Of a stretch of DNA of 64,000 bases, positions 27,739-37,621 are shown piece by piece (positions within the stretch are counted from its first letter, which is position 1; each line of letters opens with the position of its first letter). The position numbers were made by a program, and so were the translations under genes. This stretch comes from Francisella salimarina (GTDB taxonomy: Bacteria; Pseudomonadota; Gammaproteobacteria; Francisellales; Francisellaceae), in the NCBI RefSeq assembly GCF_007923265.1, contig NZ_VOJA01000001.1:124001-188000 (forward strand). Reading direction: 5' to 3'. Below the pieces are notes generated by a model that saw nothing but the letters and a program-made list of their open reading frames with translations, had not been told where the DNA came from and did not search any database.

Positions 27739-28836
27739 CTAAAATTTATTCACGATTTCAGTTATTCGAACAACATCATCCTGAGATAAATGTTGACCTA
27801 TTGGCAAACTTAAAACTTGATCATGAATCTGCTCTGATATCGGATAACTATCATTATTCCACTCACTATATGCTTTTTGATGATGTGGGGCTATCGGGTA
27901 GTGAATAACGGTTTGAACACCATTATTTAATAAATAATCTTGCAGTCGGTCTCTATTTTCTGTTCTGATTACAAATAAGTGCCAAACGTGATTATCGAAT
28001 TGTCTAAGCATTGGTAAAAAAACTATTTCATTTTTAATATTAGAAAGATAGTATTCAGCTATTCTTCTACGGTAATCTATATCTTGATTCAAATATTTAA
28101 GCTTAACCCTTAGCATAGCTGCCTGAATCTCATCTAACCTACTATTAGTTCCTTTATAAAGATTTTTATACTTCTCGTGACTACCATAGTTTGCCAAGGC
28201 CGATATTGTATCAGCTAATATACTATCATTCGTTGTTACAGCACCAGCATCACCTAATGCCCCTAGGTTCTTACCCGGATAAAAACTAAAACCACTAGCA
28301 TCTCCGAGATTACCTGACTTCCTATTATCAAAGTATGCTCCATGCGATTGAGCCGAATCTTCTATTACTTTAAGATTATGTTTTTTAGCTATGGAATTAA
28401 TTTCGTCCATCTGACAAGTTTGTCCATATAGATGTACTGGCATGATAGCTACTGTCTTATCTGTAATAGCCTTTTGAAGCTTATCTACATCCAATAGATA
28501 ATCATCTATATTAGGCTCTACTAATATAGGCACTAGACTATTAGCAGATATCGCTAAAATACTTGCAATATAAGTATTAGCTGGAACTATAATCTCATCA
28601 CCATTTTTAAAAACTCCTAACTCTTTATATGCTCTAATAATTAATACAAGAGCATCTAAGCCATTTGCAACACCAATAGCGTGCTTAGTACCACAATAAT
28701 TAGCGAACTCTTCTTCAAATTTTTCACATTCACTACCACGAATATACCATCCGCTATCAATGACCCGCTCACATGCTTGTTTAAGCTCTGACTCATATAA
28801 ACCATTTATTTTTTGAAGATCTAAAAAACTTATCAT
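27739..28836 (-). CDS. fdtB: DegT/DnrJ/EryC1/StrS sugar aminotransferase (FdtB/QdtB-like)
   Basis: The 365-residue PLP enzyme has the PLP-lysine segment [15 protein letters not shown] and begins [14 protein letters not shown], the usual start of dTDP-3-amino-3,6-dideoxyhexose transaminases. An FdtA-like 3,4-ketoisomerase and a hexapeptide acyltransferase lie upstream in the same run. Together they would turn dTDP-4-keto-6-deoxyglucose (from RfbA/RfbB) into dTDP-Fuc3N or dTDP-Qui3N. Galacto and gluco products cannot be separated by eye, so the symbol is provisional. Confidence 0.82.
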   Translation of the reverse strand: MISFLDLQKINGLYESELKQACERVIDSGWYIRGSECEKFEEEFANYCGTKHAIGVANGLDALVLIIRAYKELGVFKNGDEIIVPANTYIASILAISANSLVPILVEPNIDDYLLDVDKLQKAITDKTVAIMPVHLYGQTCQMDEINSIAKKHNLKVIEDSAQSHGAYFDNRKSGNLGDASGFSFYPGKNLGALGDAGAVTTNDSILADTISALANYGSHEKYKNLYKGTNSRLDEIQAAMLRVKLKYLNQDIDYRRRIAEYYLSNIKNEIVFLPMLRQFDNHVWHLFVIRTENRDRLQDYLLNNGVQTVIHYPIAPHHQKAYSEWNNDSYPISEQIHDQVLSLPIGQHLSQDDVVRITEIVNKF

Positions 28837-28922
28837 AATATTTCACCATCTTAAATTATTAAAATTAAACTTTATAAAACATTGCTTTGAATTAAACTGA
28901 AAATCTTTATATAGTAAAACCT

Positions 28923-30230
28923 CTAAACAAGTATATCATCTAGATATTTCTCCAAATCTTGAACATTAACAGTCACATTCCCATGAATATAACTAGTGTC
29001 ACTTACCGGAGTTGTTAAAAAATGTACAAGTTCTACCCCAGATGCTGCCGCAATTGGTTCAAATATATTAAAATTAACACCTGTAACAGATGGATATAAA
29101 TTTATAGCTTTTGTTCCACCTCTCATAAATAACATATTGGTAAAAGCTGCACCAGAGGGCGCAATTATCACTTCAGCATGCTGAAACATACTTAATTGTT
29201 CACAGAAGCTTAAACCTATTGGATTCACGAACTCAAATCCTTTCTTATGCAAAAGTCTTTCCAATTCATTAATGTTTTCAATTGTTCTTATTTTATTATT
29301 TCTCTGTAAATAAATTTTCTTACTTGAAAATGCTTTAAAAGGTTTTATAGAAACATTATTTAATACCTTACGCTTCAAATCTTTTAAAGCATCAATATCT
29401 ATAACAACATCTTTCATGTTATTAACTGGATTCTTATTATTTTCCAAAACATAAGATAATGGCTTAGCAAAAATGACTTTTTTGCAAAATAAAAGTCTTC
29501 TCAGCTCAACAGCCTCTATTTCGAAGCTACAACCGGCCACAATATTTAGAATGTCGATACACTGACTAGGCAATCCTTGATCTACTAAAAGTGTATATTT
29601 AGTACAATCAAACTTTTCATCTTGTTTTTTCAAGACGTCTAATATCATTATAAACTTTGGCAGAACTTCTACGATCCAATGATAATAATTCCAAGAATAT
29701 TCAGAAATTAAACTAATATATGTTTTGTCACCTGAAGACTTAATCTCTTCTGAATCAAGGTAGAATTTATAAAATCCACCACCATAGTACTCTATATTTT
29801 CAAATCTCTTGATCTCGTGATGATTACTCATCGAATTTAAATCATGGTTATAAACATTACCTTGATTAATTAGAGAGTCTGAGCCACCAATAAGTGTTAC
29901 ATCGTTGACAAGGTAAATAGCTGTATCTGGTAGTTCAGTATTAATTTCATTTTTGAAATACTTCTCACCATCGATTATTAACTTTGGTGCACTAAGCTGA
30001 ATAGATCTATCTTTGCATTCGTACAAAATATTATATTCACATCCAAGTAAGTCTAAATCTTTAGCAAGCATGAGTTTTTTACTATATTTTCTCTCCACAT
30101 CCTCTATATAATCTGATTGATCTGGTTCTCTAATACGCCTTATTGCTAATATCACATCATTAACAAACTGCTCCCTCATAAACCTAGGAACAAACATATA
30201 CATAACTCTAGCTATGTCTTTCAAAATCAC
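28923..30230 (-). CDS. Glycosyltransferase family 61 (DUF563)
   Basis: Start at GTG 30230 (435 residues), chosen because AAGGAG lies eight bases upstream; a TTG at 30251 is the longest possible start. The C-terminal half has SWNYYHWIVEVLPKF and IIAPSGAAFTNMLFM, the conserved blocks of GT61/DUF563 proteins. Members include plant xylosyl/arabinosyl transferases and bacterial capsule enzymes. It lies inside the 3-amino-sugar cassette, so transferring that sugar is a plausible role. Confidence 0.78.
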   Translation of the reverse strand: MILKDIARVMYMFVPRFMREQFVNDVILAIRRIREPDQSDYIEDVERKYSKKLMLAKDLDLLGCEYNILYECKDRSIQLSAPKLIIDGEKYFKNEINTELPDTAIYLVNDVTLIGGSDSLINQGNVYNHDLNSMSNHHEIKRFENIEYYGGGFYKFYLDSEEIKSSGDKTYISLISEYSWNYYHWIVEVLPKFIMILDVLKKQDEKFDCTKYTLLVDQGLPSQCIDILNIVAGCSFEIEAVELRRLLFCKKVIFAKPLSYVLENNKNPVNNMKDVVIDIDALKDLKRKVLNNVSIKPFKAFSSKKIYLQRNNKIRTIENINELERLLHKKGFEFVNPIGLSFCEQLSMFQHAEVIIAPSGAAFTNMLFMRGGTKAINLYPSVTGVNFNIFEPIAAASGVELVHFLTTPVSDTSYIHGNVTVNVQDLEKYLDDILV

Positions 30231-30270
30231 TTGACAAACTCCTTCTACCAAGTTTGGGAGATATTTTTAT

Positions 30271-30684
30271 TTATGGAATAAATATTTCAGCAGTACCATC
30301 TATAACAACTTTATTTTTTACAGTACATTTTGTATCAAAAAAAACTCTTTTTCTTGATACATCTATGTTTGATACAATTACAGTTGCTACTACTGTATCC
30401 CCAAGATACACAGGTCTTTTAAAATTCAAATTTTGCCCTACATAAACACATCCTTTACCTGGCAGTTTTGTACCAAATAATGCAGAAAAAAAACTTGCAC
30501 TTATTAATCCATGAGCTATTCTTTTTTTATATCTTGATTTTTCTGCATATAATTCATCTAAATGAACTGGATTATGATCACCAGACAATCCAGCAAAAAC
30601 TTTAACATCTGTATCAGTTATTGTTTGTGAATATGATGCACACATCCCGATTTCTATTTCATCAATACTATATGATTCCTTCAC
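30271..30684 (-). CDS. MaoC-like (R)-specific enoyl-CoA hydratase
   Basis: The 137-residue hot-dog fold protein has the catalytic hydratase motif with Asp and His in GDHNPVH (about residues 35-41) and the HGLISASFFSAL segment, close to PhaJ-type enzymes. It makes (R)-3-hydroxyacyl-CoA from trans-2-enoyl-CoA. It overlaps the hexapeptide acyltransferase gene by 17 bases, so the two are translationally coupled. That links it to N- or O-acylation of the 3-amino sugar rather than to lipid turnover (inference). Confidence 0.85.
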   Translation of the reverse strand: MKESYSIDEIEIGMCASYSQTITDTDVKVFAGLSGDHNPVHLDELYAEKSRYKKRIAHGLISASFFSALFGTKLPGKGCVYVGQNLNFKRPVYLGDTVVATVIVSNIDVSRKRVFFDTKCTVKNKVVIDGTAEIFIP

Positions 30685-31435
30685 TATTCATTTTCTCCCA
30701 CTCTTTTATAATATCTATAGGATACCCCCTATGAAAATGCTTTATCCAAGGATATGCCGGTTTTCTTGTACCATCTTTAAGTCTTATCTTAGATGCTTCA
30801 CAAACTTCTTTCGCGGGATTTCCACTATAAAGCATATGTGGCTTAGTTGAGATACTTAGCATAGAGTTTGCTCCAATAAGACACCCAGTTGCTATCTTAA
30901 CTCCAGGCAAAATAACACTCATCGTAGAAATTACGGCAAAATCACCAACCTCTACACCTTGCATAACTTCACTTGGTGGATGCGGGTCATTTGTTAACAC
31001 CACATAAGGGAAAATCCAAATATAATTACCAATTTTTGAATGTTGACCTATATGCACATTACTATGCATTCTTACATAATCCCCAATAGTACAATGTCCT
31101 TGAATATCAGCTAAAGTACCGATTTGTAAATTTATACCTGCTATTGTTTTTTCTCGTACAGTCACGCGATGGCCTGTAATTAATTTTTCTCCAAAAACCG
31201 AGCCCTCATAAAAAACACTATGTGATCTAATATATGAATTACCACCAATAAAAAGTTTACTGCCTTCAGATAAATGATTTTGAACACCTATTTCGCAATA
31301 TCCCTCAATGGTTGTATCATCTGCTATTTCAACATTATCATAAATAGTAGTGAATTGTCCTATTTTTACATTTCTACCTATAATTGCCTTATCCGACACT
31401 ATTGCTGTAGGATGAACTAAACTCTCATTTAACAT
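30668..31435 (-). CDS. Left-handed beta-helix (hexapeptide) acyltransferase
   Basis: The 255-residue protein is built of [LIV]-G-x4 hexapeptide repeats from about 8 to 200, in the LpxA/WbbJ/FdtC superfamily, with a longer C-terminal tail (DGTRKPAYPWIKHFHRGYP) than typical FdtC. It overlaps fdtA by 11 bases and the MaoC gene by 17. It would acylate the amino group of dTDP-Fuc3N/Qui3N. The adjacent hydratase suggests the acyl group may be 3-hydroxybutyryl rather than acetyl. Confidence 0.8.
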   Translation of the reverse strand: MLNESLVHPTAIVSDKAIIGRNVKIGQFTTIYDNVEIADDTTIEGYCEIGVQNHLSEGSKLFIGGNSYIRSHSVFYEGSVFGEKLITGHRVTVREKTIAGINLQIGTLADIQGHCTIGDYVRMHSNVHIGQHSKIGNYIWIFPYVVLTNDPHPPSEVMQGVEVGDFAVISTMSVILPGVKIATGCLIGANSMLSISTKPHMLYSGNPAKEVCEASKIRLKDGTRKPAYPWIKHFHRGYPIDIIKEWEKMNSEGII

Positions 31436-31826
31436 TTTTTACCATCTCCATAAAATCACCATAACTTCTGATATAGTCAGATTCATCATAATAATCACTA
31501 GCAAGAACCATAAGCACACAGTCTGGTGAAAAATCAAACATCTCTCTCCAAATTAATCCTTTAATTAGTAAACCTTTTTCAGGAAACTCCAATAAAACAT
31601 CTTTTTTAGTCTTACCATCGTCAACCAATATTTTACAACTACCAGAAACACAAATTAAAACTTGTGATAAATTCTTATGAGCATGAAAACCTCTGCGCAC
31701 ATTTTCCTTAGTTCCATATATGTAGTAAACTCTTTTTATGTCAAATGGTATATTTTTGTTTTGCTCAAGGGATACTAGAGAACCCCTGTCATCACCAATA
31801 ACAGCTAAACTCAAAATATCCACCAT
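31425..31826 (-). CDS. fdtA: dTDP-4-oxo-6-deoxyglucose 3,4-ketoisomerase (FdtA/QdtA-like)
   Basis: The 133-residue WxcM-like cupin has the diagnostic RRGFHAHKNLSQVLICV block, with catalytic and ligand histidines in the HAH segment, and begins with IGDDRGSLVSLEQ. The enzyme moves the keto group of dTDP-4-keto-6-deoxyglucose from C4 to C3 for transamination by FdtB. Whether it gives the galacto (FdtA) or gluco (QdtA) product is not decided, so the symbol is provisional. Confidence 0.88.
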   Translation of the reverse strand: MVDILSLAVIGDDRGSLVSLEQNKNIPFDIKRVYYIYGTKENVRRGFHAHKNLSQVLICVSGSCKILVDDGKTKKDVLLEFPEKGLLIKGLIWREMFDFSPDCVLMVLASDYYDESDYIRSYGDFMEMVKNVK

Positions 31827-31877
31827 ATATTTTCAACCTCAAAATAAAACTATTATATAATACAAGCTATAGTAAAG

Positions 31878-33044
31878 CTAGTTACGCCTTCTATAGAACC
31901 TCGTGCAGAACCTATAAACTCTCTTCAACACAAATTCAATAATACCTTTTTTTCTTTCTCTTTCCAATGCTTCTTCCAACTCTTTTATATACTTATTGCA
32001 CTCATTTATACACTCTCCCTGCAACTTCAAGGCATCGTTATTCTTATGCAGCATTTTTTCCTGATAATCTATTGCCTTTCGAAAGTCTCCTATTAAGACA
32101 TTGATGGGACTATCATCTTTATTCAGTATGTCAATAATCATAATAAGAGTATTTTTTATCTCTTCTTCTGTTGCACTTTTCAATAAAAGTTCAGACACCT
32201 CAGATGAGTTTTTTGCTCTTATTACGTTCAAAAATGCTTGGTAAAAATTTCTCCTATACTTCTCATCAAAAATGTTAACAATACTTACACAAGCCAATAT
32301 ATTATAGATCTCATTTAAACATGATTCATTAGCACTCCAAATGCCTAAATCATGAATTCTGTACGCCGACATAATATTATTAAATGATTTTATAGGACCA
32401 AAATATGAAAAAACTAGACACATATACCAATCACTGTTATAGAACTGTAAATATTCTTCAACTTCTGTTCTATATTTACCTCCAAACCTATAAACATACG
32501 AGCTTGTATGAAAATAACATTCTCCTTTAGAGTATTCATCAAAATGATGCACATCTGTTTGATGCCCATTATAAGCAACTAACTTTGACGTTTCATTATT
32601 TTTTTCAACAGTAATTGTATTATGTGAACACCCCATAAACTCAGGGTTAGCCTCAAGAAAATCAACCTGCTTTTGTAATTTATGACGATCTGTCCAGTAA
32701 TCATCGCCATCGCATAACGCTATATACGCACCCTGTATAACTGGGATAAAAATTTCCTTCATAAAATTAATATTTTTTTGAAAACAATTTTCTTTTTGAT
32801 ATATAGGTTTAATTATTTTTGGATATTTATCTTGATATGCTTTGATTATTCTAGCTGTGTTATCGGTTGAACAATCATCATTGATAACAATTTCAAATGC
32901 AAAATCAGTTTCCTGAATCAAAAAACTATCAAGAGCCTGTTCAATATATTTCTCATGATTATATGCAACACATATTATACTTAATAAAACCTTATCATCT
33001 TTCCATCTTTTAGTTACTTCACTCTCTGTTTTATAAAACATCAT
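31878..33044 (-). CDS. Glycosyltransferase family 2
   Basis: The 388-residue GT-A protein has LLSIICVAYNHEKYIEQAL, IVINDDCSTDNT and the metal motif CDGDDYW, with a C-terminal coiled-coil stretch (about 335-370) and an Arg-rich end. AGGAGTG precedes the ATG. It is paralogous to the 21.9-22.9 kb gene. Its placement between fkbM and fdtA does not identify its sugar. Confidence 0.85.
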   Translation of the reverse strand: MMFYKTESEVTKRWKDDKVLLSIICVAYNHEKYIEQALDSFLIQETDFAFEIVINDDCSTDNTARIIKAYQDKYPKIIKPIYQKENCFQKNINFMKEIFIPVIQGAYIALCDGDDYWTDRHKLQKQVDFLEANPEFMGCSHNTITVEKNNETSKLVAYNGHQTDVHHFDEYSKGECYFHTSSYVYRFGGKYRTEVEEYLQFYNSDWYMCLVFSYFGPIKSFNNIMSAYRIHDLGIWSANESCLNEIYNILACVSIVNIFDEKYRRNFYQAFLNVIRAKNSSEVSELLLKSATEEEIKNTLIMIIDILNKDDSPINVLIGDFRKAIDYQEKMLHKNNDALKLQGECINECNKYIKELEEALERERKKGIIEFVLKRVYRFCTRFYRRRN

Positions 33045-33050
33045 TCACTC

Positions 33051-34130
33051 CTACTTGACAGGAATAAAAAACATAACTGTTTCATCTGTTCCCTCTGTAT
33101 AATGTCGCATATAAATATCATAATCGCTTCTTATGTTGAATATCTGTTCCGGTATTTTCCAAAAGTCATCAGGTTTATGATACACACTTATTGCTAACTT
33201 AGGGTGGTCTTTTAGGACATGATTTTTCATACCTTCTATAGCTAATGACTCAGCCCCTTCTATATCCATTTTTATAAATGAAATCTTTTCTTTGACTAAA
33301 TTATCAAGAGTATCTACTTCAATCTCGACATCGCCTTCTTCAGAAAGGTTACTAGCGCTCCCTGAATTAGTGTTAAACCTAAGCGTTTCCTTTTTATTTG
33401 ACAACCCCTTAGATATAAAATTAATATTCTTATAATTTTTAAGACTATCTCTTGCTAGAATCAGATTAGCTTCTGATGGTTCAAATATATAGATTGATTT
33501 ATATCTGGGACAATGCTTCACAAACTCTATAGATGTTTGACCATCATATCCACCAACATCTGCAAACACTTCATTTAATTCAAGCCCTAGGAAGTCTTCA
33601 AAATACTGTTTCTTAAAGTCTACAGTATACTCTCGCATATACGACAAATCAAAATTCAACCTAAAATTAACTAAATCTCTAAGCACCTGCTTTGACTTAC
33701 AATCTCTTAATTTTTGATATATTTTTTCATATTCAACTATATTTAATTCTAAATCCTGCCTCGCTACGGTAAGAAATTTTATATTAAAATTCAAATTAGA
33801 ATACTTCACAACATCCATTACAGTTAGTATATTATTAAATCCACTTTCTTCTAACTTCCTGATTATAGAAACTGGATATATTGCTGTTGAACATGAGACT
33901 ATAATCGCGTTCTTATTATTGATTTGATTAATTTTAAAAACTTTCTTAGTATTCCAAATCTCACCATCAAAAAAATCATCAATATAGCCACAAAAATCAA
34001 CCACATCCAAAAGCTTAGCAGAAGTTTCATTTCTTCCTAACACATATTTGTCCACACTCCCATTTAAGAAATCATCTACTAATTTCTCCTTATTAACATT
34101 AACACTAACATTCAAATCTATTAATGACAT
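33051..34130 (-). CDS. FkbM-family SAM-dependent methyltransferase
   Basis: Of 359 residues, the C-terminal 190 hold the FkbM domain: SAM motif FADVGGYDGQTS, the acidic IFEPSEAN and the post-motif IKMDIEGAE. The N-terminal 150 residues resemble a nucleoside-binding Rossmann fold without a clear family. FkbM enzymes O-methylate sugars in polysaccharides and antibiotics. The start overlaps the preceding oxidoreductase gene by 10 bases, so the two are coupled. Confidence 0.82.
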   Translation of the reverse strand: MSLIDLNVSVNVNKEKLVDDFLNGSVDKYVLGRNETSAKLLDVVDFCGYIDDFFDGEIWNTKKVFKINQINNKNAIIVSCSTAIYPVSIIRKLEESGFNNILTVMDVVKYSNLNFNIKFLTVARQDLELNIVEYEKIYQKLRDCKSKQVLRDLVNFRLNFDLSYMREYTVDFKKQYFEDFLGLELNEVFADVGGYDGQTSIEFVKHCPRYKSIYIFEPSEANLILARDSLKNYKNINFISKGLSNKKETLRFNTNSGSASNLSEEGDVEIEVDTLDNLVKEKISFIKMDIEGAESLAIEGMKNHVLKDHPKLAISVYHKPDDFWKIPEQIFNIRSDYDIYMRHYTEGTDETVMFFIPVK

Positions 34131-35284
34131 ACAATTACCTCCCCAAGACTAATCCATTGTCTATTTAATGCAGATTCTTCTATAGCCTCAAAAACTTGCA
34201 ATCCTGCCAACGCTTGATCTACTCCATACGACCAATCAATTGCATACTCTCCATCTACTTTAAATTTTCTTAATTGTTCTGAAATATCAAAGTATAAGTT
34301 ACCAAAAGCTTCAACAAAGCCTGCAGGATGCCCTGCTTTAAAACGATTATATCTACTCTGATTAGAAACACACACATTAGGGGAAGCTCTATCAATTACT
34401 ATTCTATTCCCATCTATGGAATAAAACATAAGATCCTCTGGATTCATCTGAAACCATTCTGCACTTCCTTGATCACCATACACCCTAACCCTTAAACCAT
34501 TACGATGTCCCATAAATGACTTACCATACAGCATCTGACTTTTCATACCACTCTGATACCTAGCTAAACAAGCGACATTATCAATAACACTACTAAAATG
34601 ACCATAACTTGCAGTGTCAGCCACTAATTCAATAGGATTTTCTCCTGTCAAAAAATATACCATATGTTGTAAATGAGTTCCTAAATCAAGCGATACACCA
34701 TTTATAGTCTCATCCTGCAATCGCCATTGTTGTGGTTGTGGTTTTTCTCCATTTACAAATCTTATGAAACTTTCTTGAGGCATTTCTATGTTTATATTAA
34801 TAATTTTTCCAAGCTTCCCTTCTTGAATCATTGCCTGAAGCTCTCTAAGCATTGGATAACCAGTATAATTATGAGTAATTGCAAAAAAGGCTTTTTTATT
34901 TTCAACTTTTTCAGCTATTTTTTTACCTTGATCGACATTGCTCGCGAGAGCTTTTTCACAAATCACATTATAACCTAGATCTAGAGCATATGTGGCTACA
35001 TCATAATGAGTTGGAGTAGGTGTTAAAATAACTACAGCATCAACATTCCCCACTTCACATTCAAGTAAGTCTTTCCAACATTCATAAAGACATTTATCTT
35101 CAATTCCCCATTTTTGCGCTGTTAATTTATTAATCTCAGGATTCCTACTAAAGCAACCAGACACAACAACAAATAAATGATCCATTTGGGATGCTATATA
35201 ATGAGTATATCCAATTGCAGAATTTACCCCACCACCAATAAAGGCAAGCCTCAATGGTTCCTTATAATCCTTATGATCCGTCAC
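34121..35284 (-). CDS. Gfo/Idh/MocA-family sugar oxidoreductase
   Basis: The 387-residue protein starts at GTG 35284 with GGGAGAG upstream. The N-terminal Rossmann domain begins LAFIGGGVNSAIG, followed by the family EKP-type motif as CEKALA and the catalytic-region HNYTGYPMLREL. The C-terminal domain has LDLGTHLQHMVYFLTGE, typical of Gfo/Idh/MocA. Members oxidise or reduce NDP-sugars or myo-inositol. It probably acts with the adjacent ATP-grasp and aminotransferase genes, but the substrate is unknown. Confidence 0.82.
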   Translation of the reverse strand: MTDHKDYKEPLRLAFIGGGVNSAIGYTHYIASQMDHLFVVVSGCFSRNPEINKLTAQKWGIEDKCLYECWKDLLECEVGNVDAVVILTPTPTHYDVATYALDLGYNVICEKALASNVDQGKKIAEKVENKKAFFAITHNYTGYPMLRELQAMIQEGKLGKIININIEMPQESFIRFVNGEKPQPQQWRLQDETINGVSLDLGTHLQHMVYFLTGENPIELVADTASYGHFSSVIDNVACLARYQSGMKSQMLYGKSFMGHRNGLRVRVYGDQGSAEWFQMNPEDLMFYSIDGNRIVIDRASPNVCVSNQSRYNRFKAGHPAGFVEAFGNLYFDISEQLRKFKVDGEYAIDWSYGVDQALAGLQVFEAIEESALNRQWISLGEVIVCH

Positions 35285-35296
35285 TATACTCTCCCT

Positions 35297-36454
35297 TTAT
35301 TTAATATTTTGAATTTCAATGTAATCTCTAAGTTCTTTTGTTTTATCTTCCATTTCATCTATAGAACCATGCTCGATAAAATATATGCCAGATTTGTCAA
35401 ATGGTGCTGGCTTCATTTTTTGACCAGAATATTTCAATTGTATATTTTCCACACTACTACATTTTAGATTAACCTTAGAACTAATAAATATACATTCGTA
35501 ATCAACACTAACTGTATGTCTTGATATTGGCTTAATAAACTTTTTTTCAATCATATCTGGCAGCTTCTGTCCCAAAAATGGTAGCGAATATAGTTTCGCG
35601 TAATCAACCCCAGTGCTTTTAGAAATCAACTCACTATATAAATCTCCAGGACATCTTCTAGCAACTTCTAAAATATAAAACTCATCACCATTAACAATAA
35701 ATTGTGTATGAACAAGACCATCCATAAGGTTCAAATCACGAGCAAACTGCTCAACCCACTCTCTCATGCCCTTCATAATTAAGTCACTCAAATTAGAAGA
35801 TAGATTAGAACTATTTACTTGAAACGGATATACCGTACAATATTCATTCACAAAAAAGTCTATTAATAAATTTTTATTTTTTATAAAAGCTGAATGGCTA
35901 TATAAATCACCTTCAATAAATTCTTCGGCAATAACTAGACCTGTTTTTGAAAATTTTTCCGCTTCACTCCAGTATTTATATATGTCTTTAGTAGAATTAA
36001 CTATATTCACACCCTTACCACTAAACGAATCAATTGGTTTAATTATTATCGGAAGCTTTAAATTACAAACATCTTCAATCTTATCTACAGATTTTGGTAC
36101 TGGATACTTCTGTTCTTGGGCAAATTTCTTAAATTTATCTTTATGATGTATAGTTAAGACTGTATTATGATCATCCAAGCCGTAATAGCGATTTGTTCTT
36201 TGCGATATTTCTGACAATGATAAATAGGATCTATCATTACATCCTGGTACTATATAATCGTACTTTTGCTCTTCTATATGTTTATATAACAAATCTGTAT
36301 CTGAATAATCCATCAAAACAGATACATCTGCAACACTATGTCCAGGATCTGTATTTATTCCTCCAACAACACTCACTTGTCTATTCTTTGACATTATTGA
36401 TTTTAAAATTGGTAAAACACAAAAATTAGCATCCCCCAACAATATCTTTTCCAT
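35297..36454 (-). CDS. ATP-grasp ligase, carboxylate-amine type
   Basis: The 385-residue protein has a Rossmann N-terminus (KILLGDANFCVLPILK), the ATP-grasp segment PIIIKPIDSFSGKGVNIV at about 130-150 and acidic ATP/Mg residues in FYILEVARRCPGD, as in PurK/carbamoyl-phosphate-synthase-like enzymes. It would form an amide between a carboxylate and an amine. In a sugar cluster this could attach an amino acid or another acid to an amino sugar. GGAG precedes the ATG. Confidence 0.8.
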   Translation of the reverse strand: MEKILLGDANFCVLPILKSIMSKNRQVSVVGGINTDPGHSVADVSVLMDYSDTDLLYKHIEEQKYDYIVPGCNDRSYLSLSEISQRTNRYYGLDDHNTVLTIHHKDKFKKFAQEQKYPVPKSVDKIEDVCNLKLPIIIKPIDSFSGKGVNIVNSTKDIYKYWSEAEKFSKTGLVIAEEFIEGDLYSHSAFIKNKNLLIDFFVNEYCTVYPFQVNSSNLSSNLSDLIMKGMREWVEQFARDLNLMDGLVHTQFIVNGDEFYILEVARRCPGDLYSELISKSTGVDYAKLYSLPFLGQKLPDMIEKKFIKPISRHTVSVDYECIFISSKVNLKCSSVENIQLKYSGQKMKPAPFDKSGIYFIEHGSIDEMEDKTKELRDYIEIQNIK

Positions 36455-36481
36455 ACAAAACTCCTTGATATACAGATATAT

Positions 36482-37561
36482 CTAACTATTTAAACAGCTA
36501 ACTATTGATGATATTATTTGCTCTTGCACTCTTTCTGCAAGTCCATAATAAATAGGCAAGCACATAATTCTTTTTGATATATCTCTAGATATTGGCATAC
36601 ACTGTTTGGGTTCAATATAGCTAAGGGTATCTAACGATGGATAAAAATATCTCCTAGGAAAAATATCCTGACTATTTAGTGCGTGCTGTACTCTTTTAAG
36701 TTCTTCTTCTGACTTAAACAATACAGGAAAGTAACTATAATTCTCCGTAGCATTAAAGTTAAACTCTTGAAACTGAACTAAGCCTTGCAACTCTGATTTG
36801 TACTTTTCTGCAATAGTTTTTCTTGAATCATAAATAGTCTCTATATCATCTAATACACAAAGACCCATTGCTGCTTCAAACTCATTCATCTTTGCATTAG
36901 TTCCAAGATGAGGAATTTCTTCAGCATTTTTGATACCGAAATTAATTAGAAATCTTGCTCTCTCGGCGAACTCATCATCATTTGTAATAAGAGCTCCTCC
37001 TTCAATAGTATGAAAAAGCTTAGTAGCGTGGAAACTCAATGTAGATATATCACCATAGTTTAGAACACTTTGACCTTTAAACTTTACGTCAAAAGCATGT
37101 GCAGCATCATACACTACTTTTAGATTATATTCTTTAGCAATTTCATCAATCGCCTCAACATCACAAGGATTGCCAAATACTTGAGTAGCAACTATAGCTG
37201 TTGTATTTGGCGTTATTTGATCGATTATTTTATTTGGATCAATATTAAATGTCTTCTCATCAATATCAACAAATATTGGCTTAATACCATTAGCTACTAA
37301 AGAGCTCGTAGTCGCTACAAATGAAAATGGCGTAGTTATCGCAAAATCTCTAACCCCAAGGACTCTATATGCTATCTCTAAAGCCACAGTACCATTAGAT
37401 ACTAAGATCATATTCCTAACACCTAGATATGTAGCTAATCGTTGCTCTAATTTTCTAACTAACGGTCCATTATTTGTAATTTGTCCACTAGTATATATCT
37501 GATTTATATATTGCTTATATTTGTCAATATTAGGTAGGTATGTTTTAGTTACATTTATCAT
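36482..37561 (-). CDS. DegT/DnrJ/EryC1/StrS sugar aminotransferase (4-amino type)
   Basis: The 359-residue PLP enzyme has the lysine motif FHATKLFHTIEGGALI, a form common in VioA/WecE-like transaminases acting at C4, unlike the [12 protein letters not shown] form of the 27.7 kb gene. dTDP-4-keto-6-deoxyglucose from RfbB could be its substrate, giving dTDP-Qui4N, a sugar known in Francisella O-antigens as its formyl derivative. No formyltransferase is visible; the neighbouring ATP-grasp may supply a different N-substituent. Confidence 0.8.
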   Translation of the reverse strand: MINVTKTYLPNIDKYKQYINQIYTSGQITNNGPLVRKLEQRLATYLGVRNMILVSNGTVALEIAYRVLGVRDFAITTPFSFVATTSSLVANGIKPIFVDIDEKTFNIDPNKIIDQITPNTTAIVATQVFGNPCDVEAIDEIAKEYNLKVVYDAAHAFDVKFKGQSVLNYGDISTLSFHATKLFHTIEGGALITNDDEFAERARFLINFGIKNAEEIPHLGTNAKMNEFEAAMGLCVLDDIETIYDSRKTIAEKYKSELQGLVQFQEFNFNATENYSYFPVLFKSEEELKRVQHALNSQDIFPRRYFYPSLDTLSYIEPKQCMPISRDISKRIMCLPIYYGLAERVQEQIISSIVSCLNS

Positions 37562-37621
37562 AATTCGCTACTCTACAGATAGTTTTTTCCAAATTTAAAG
37601 GAATCATCTTTCATATTCACT

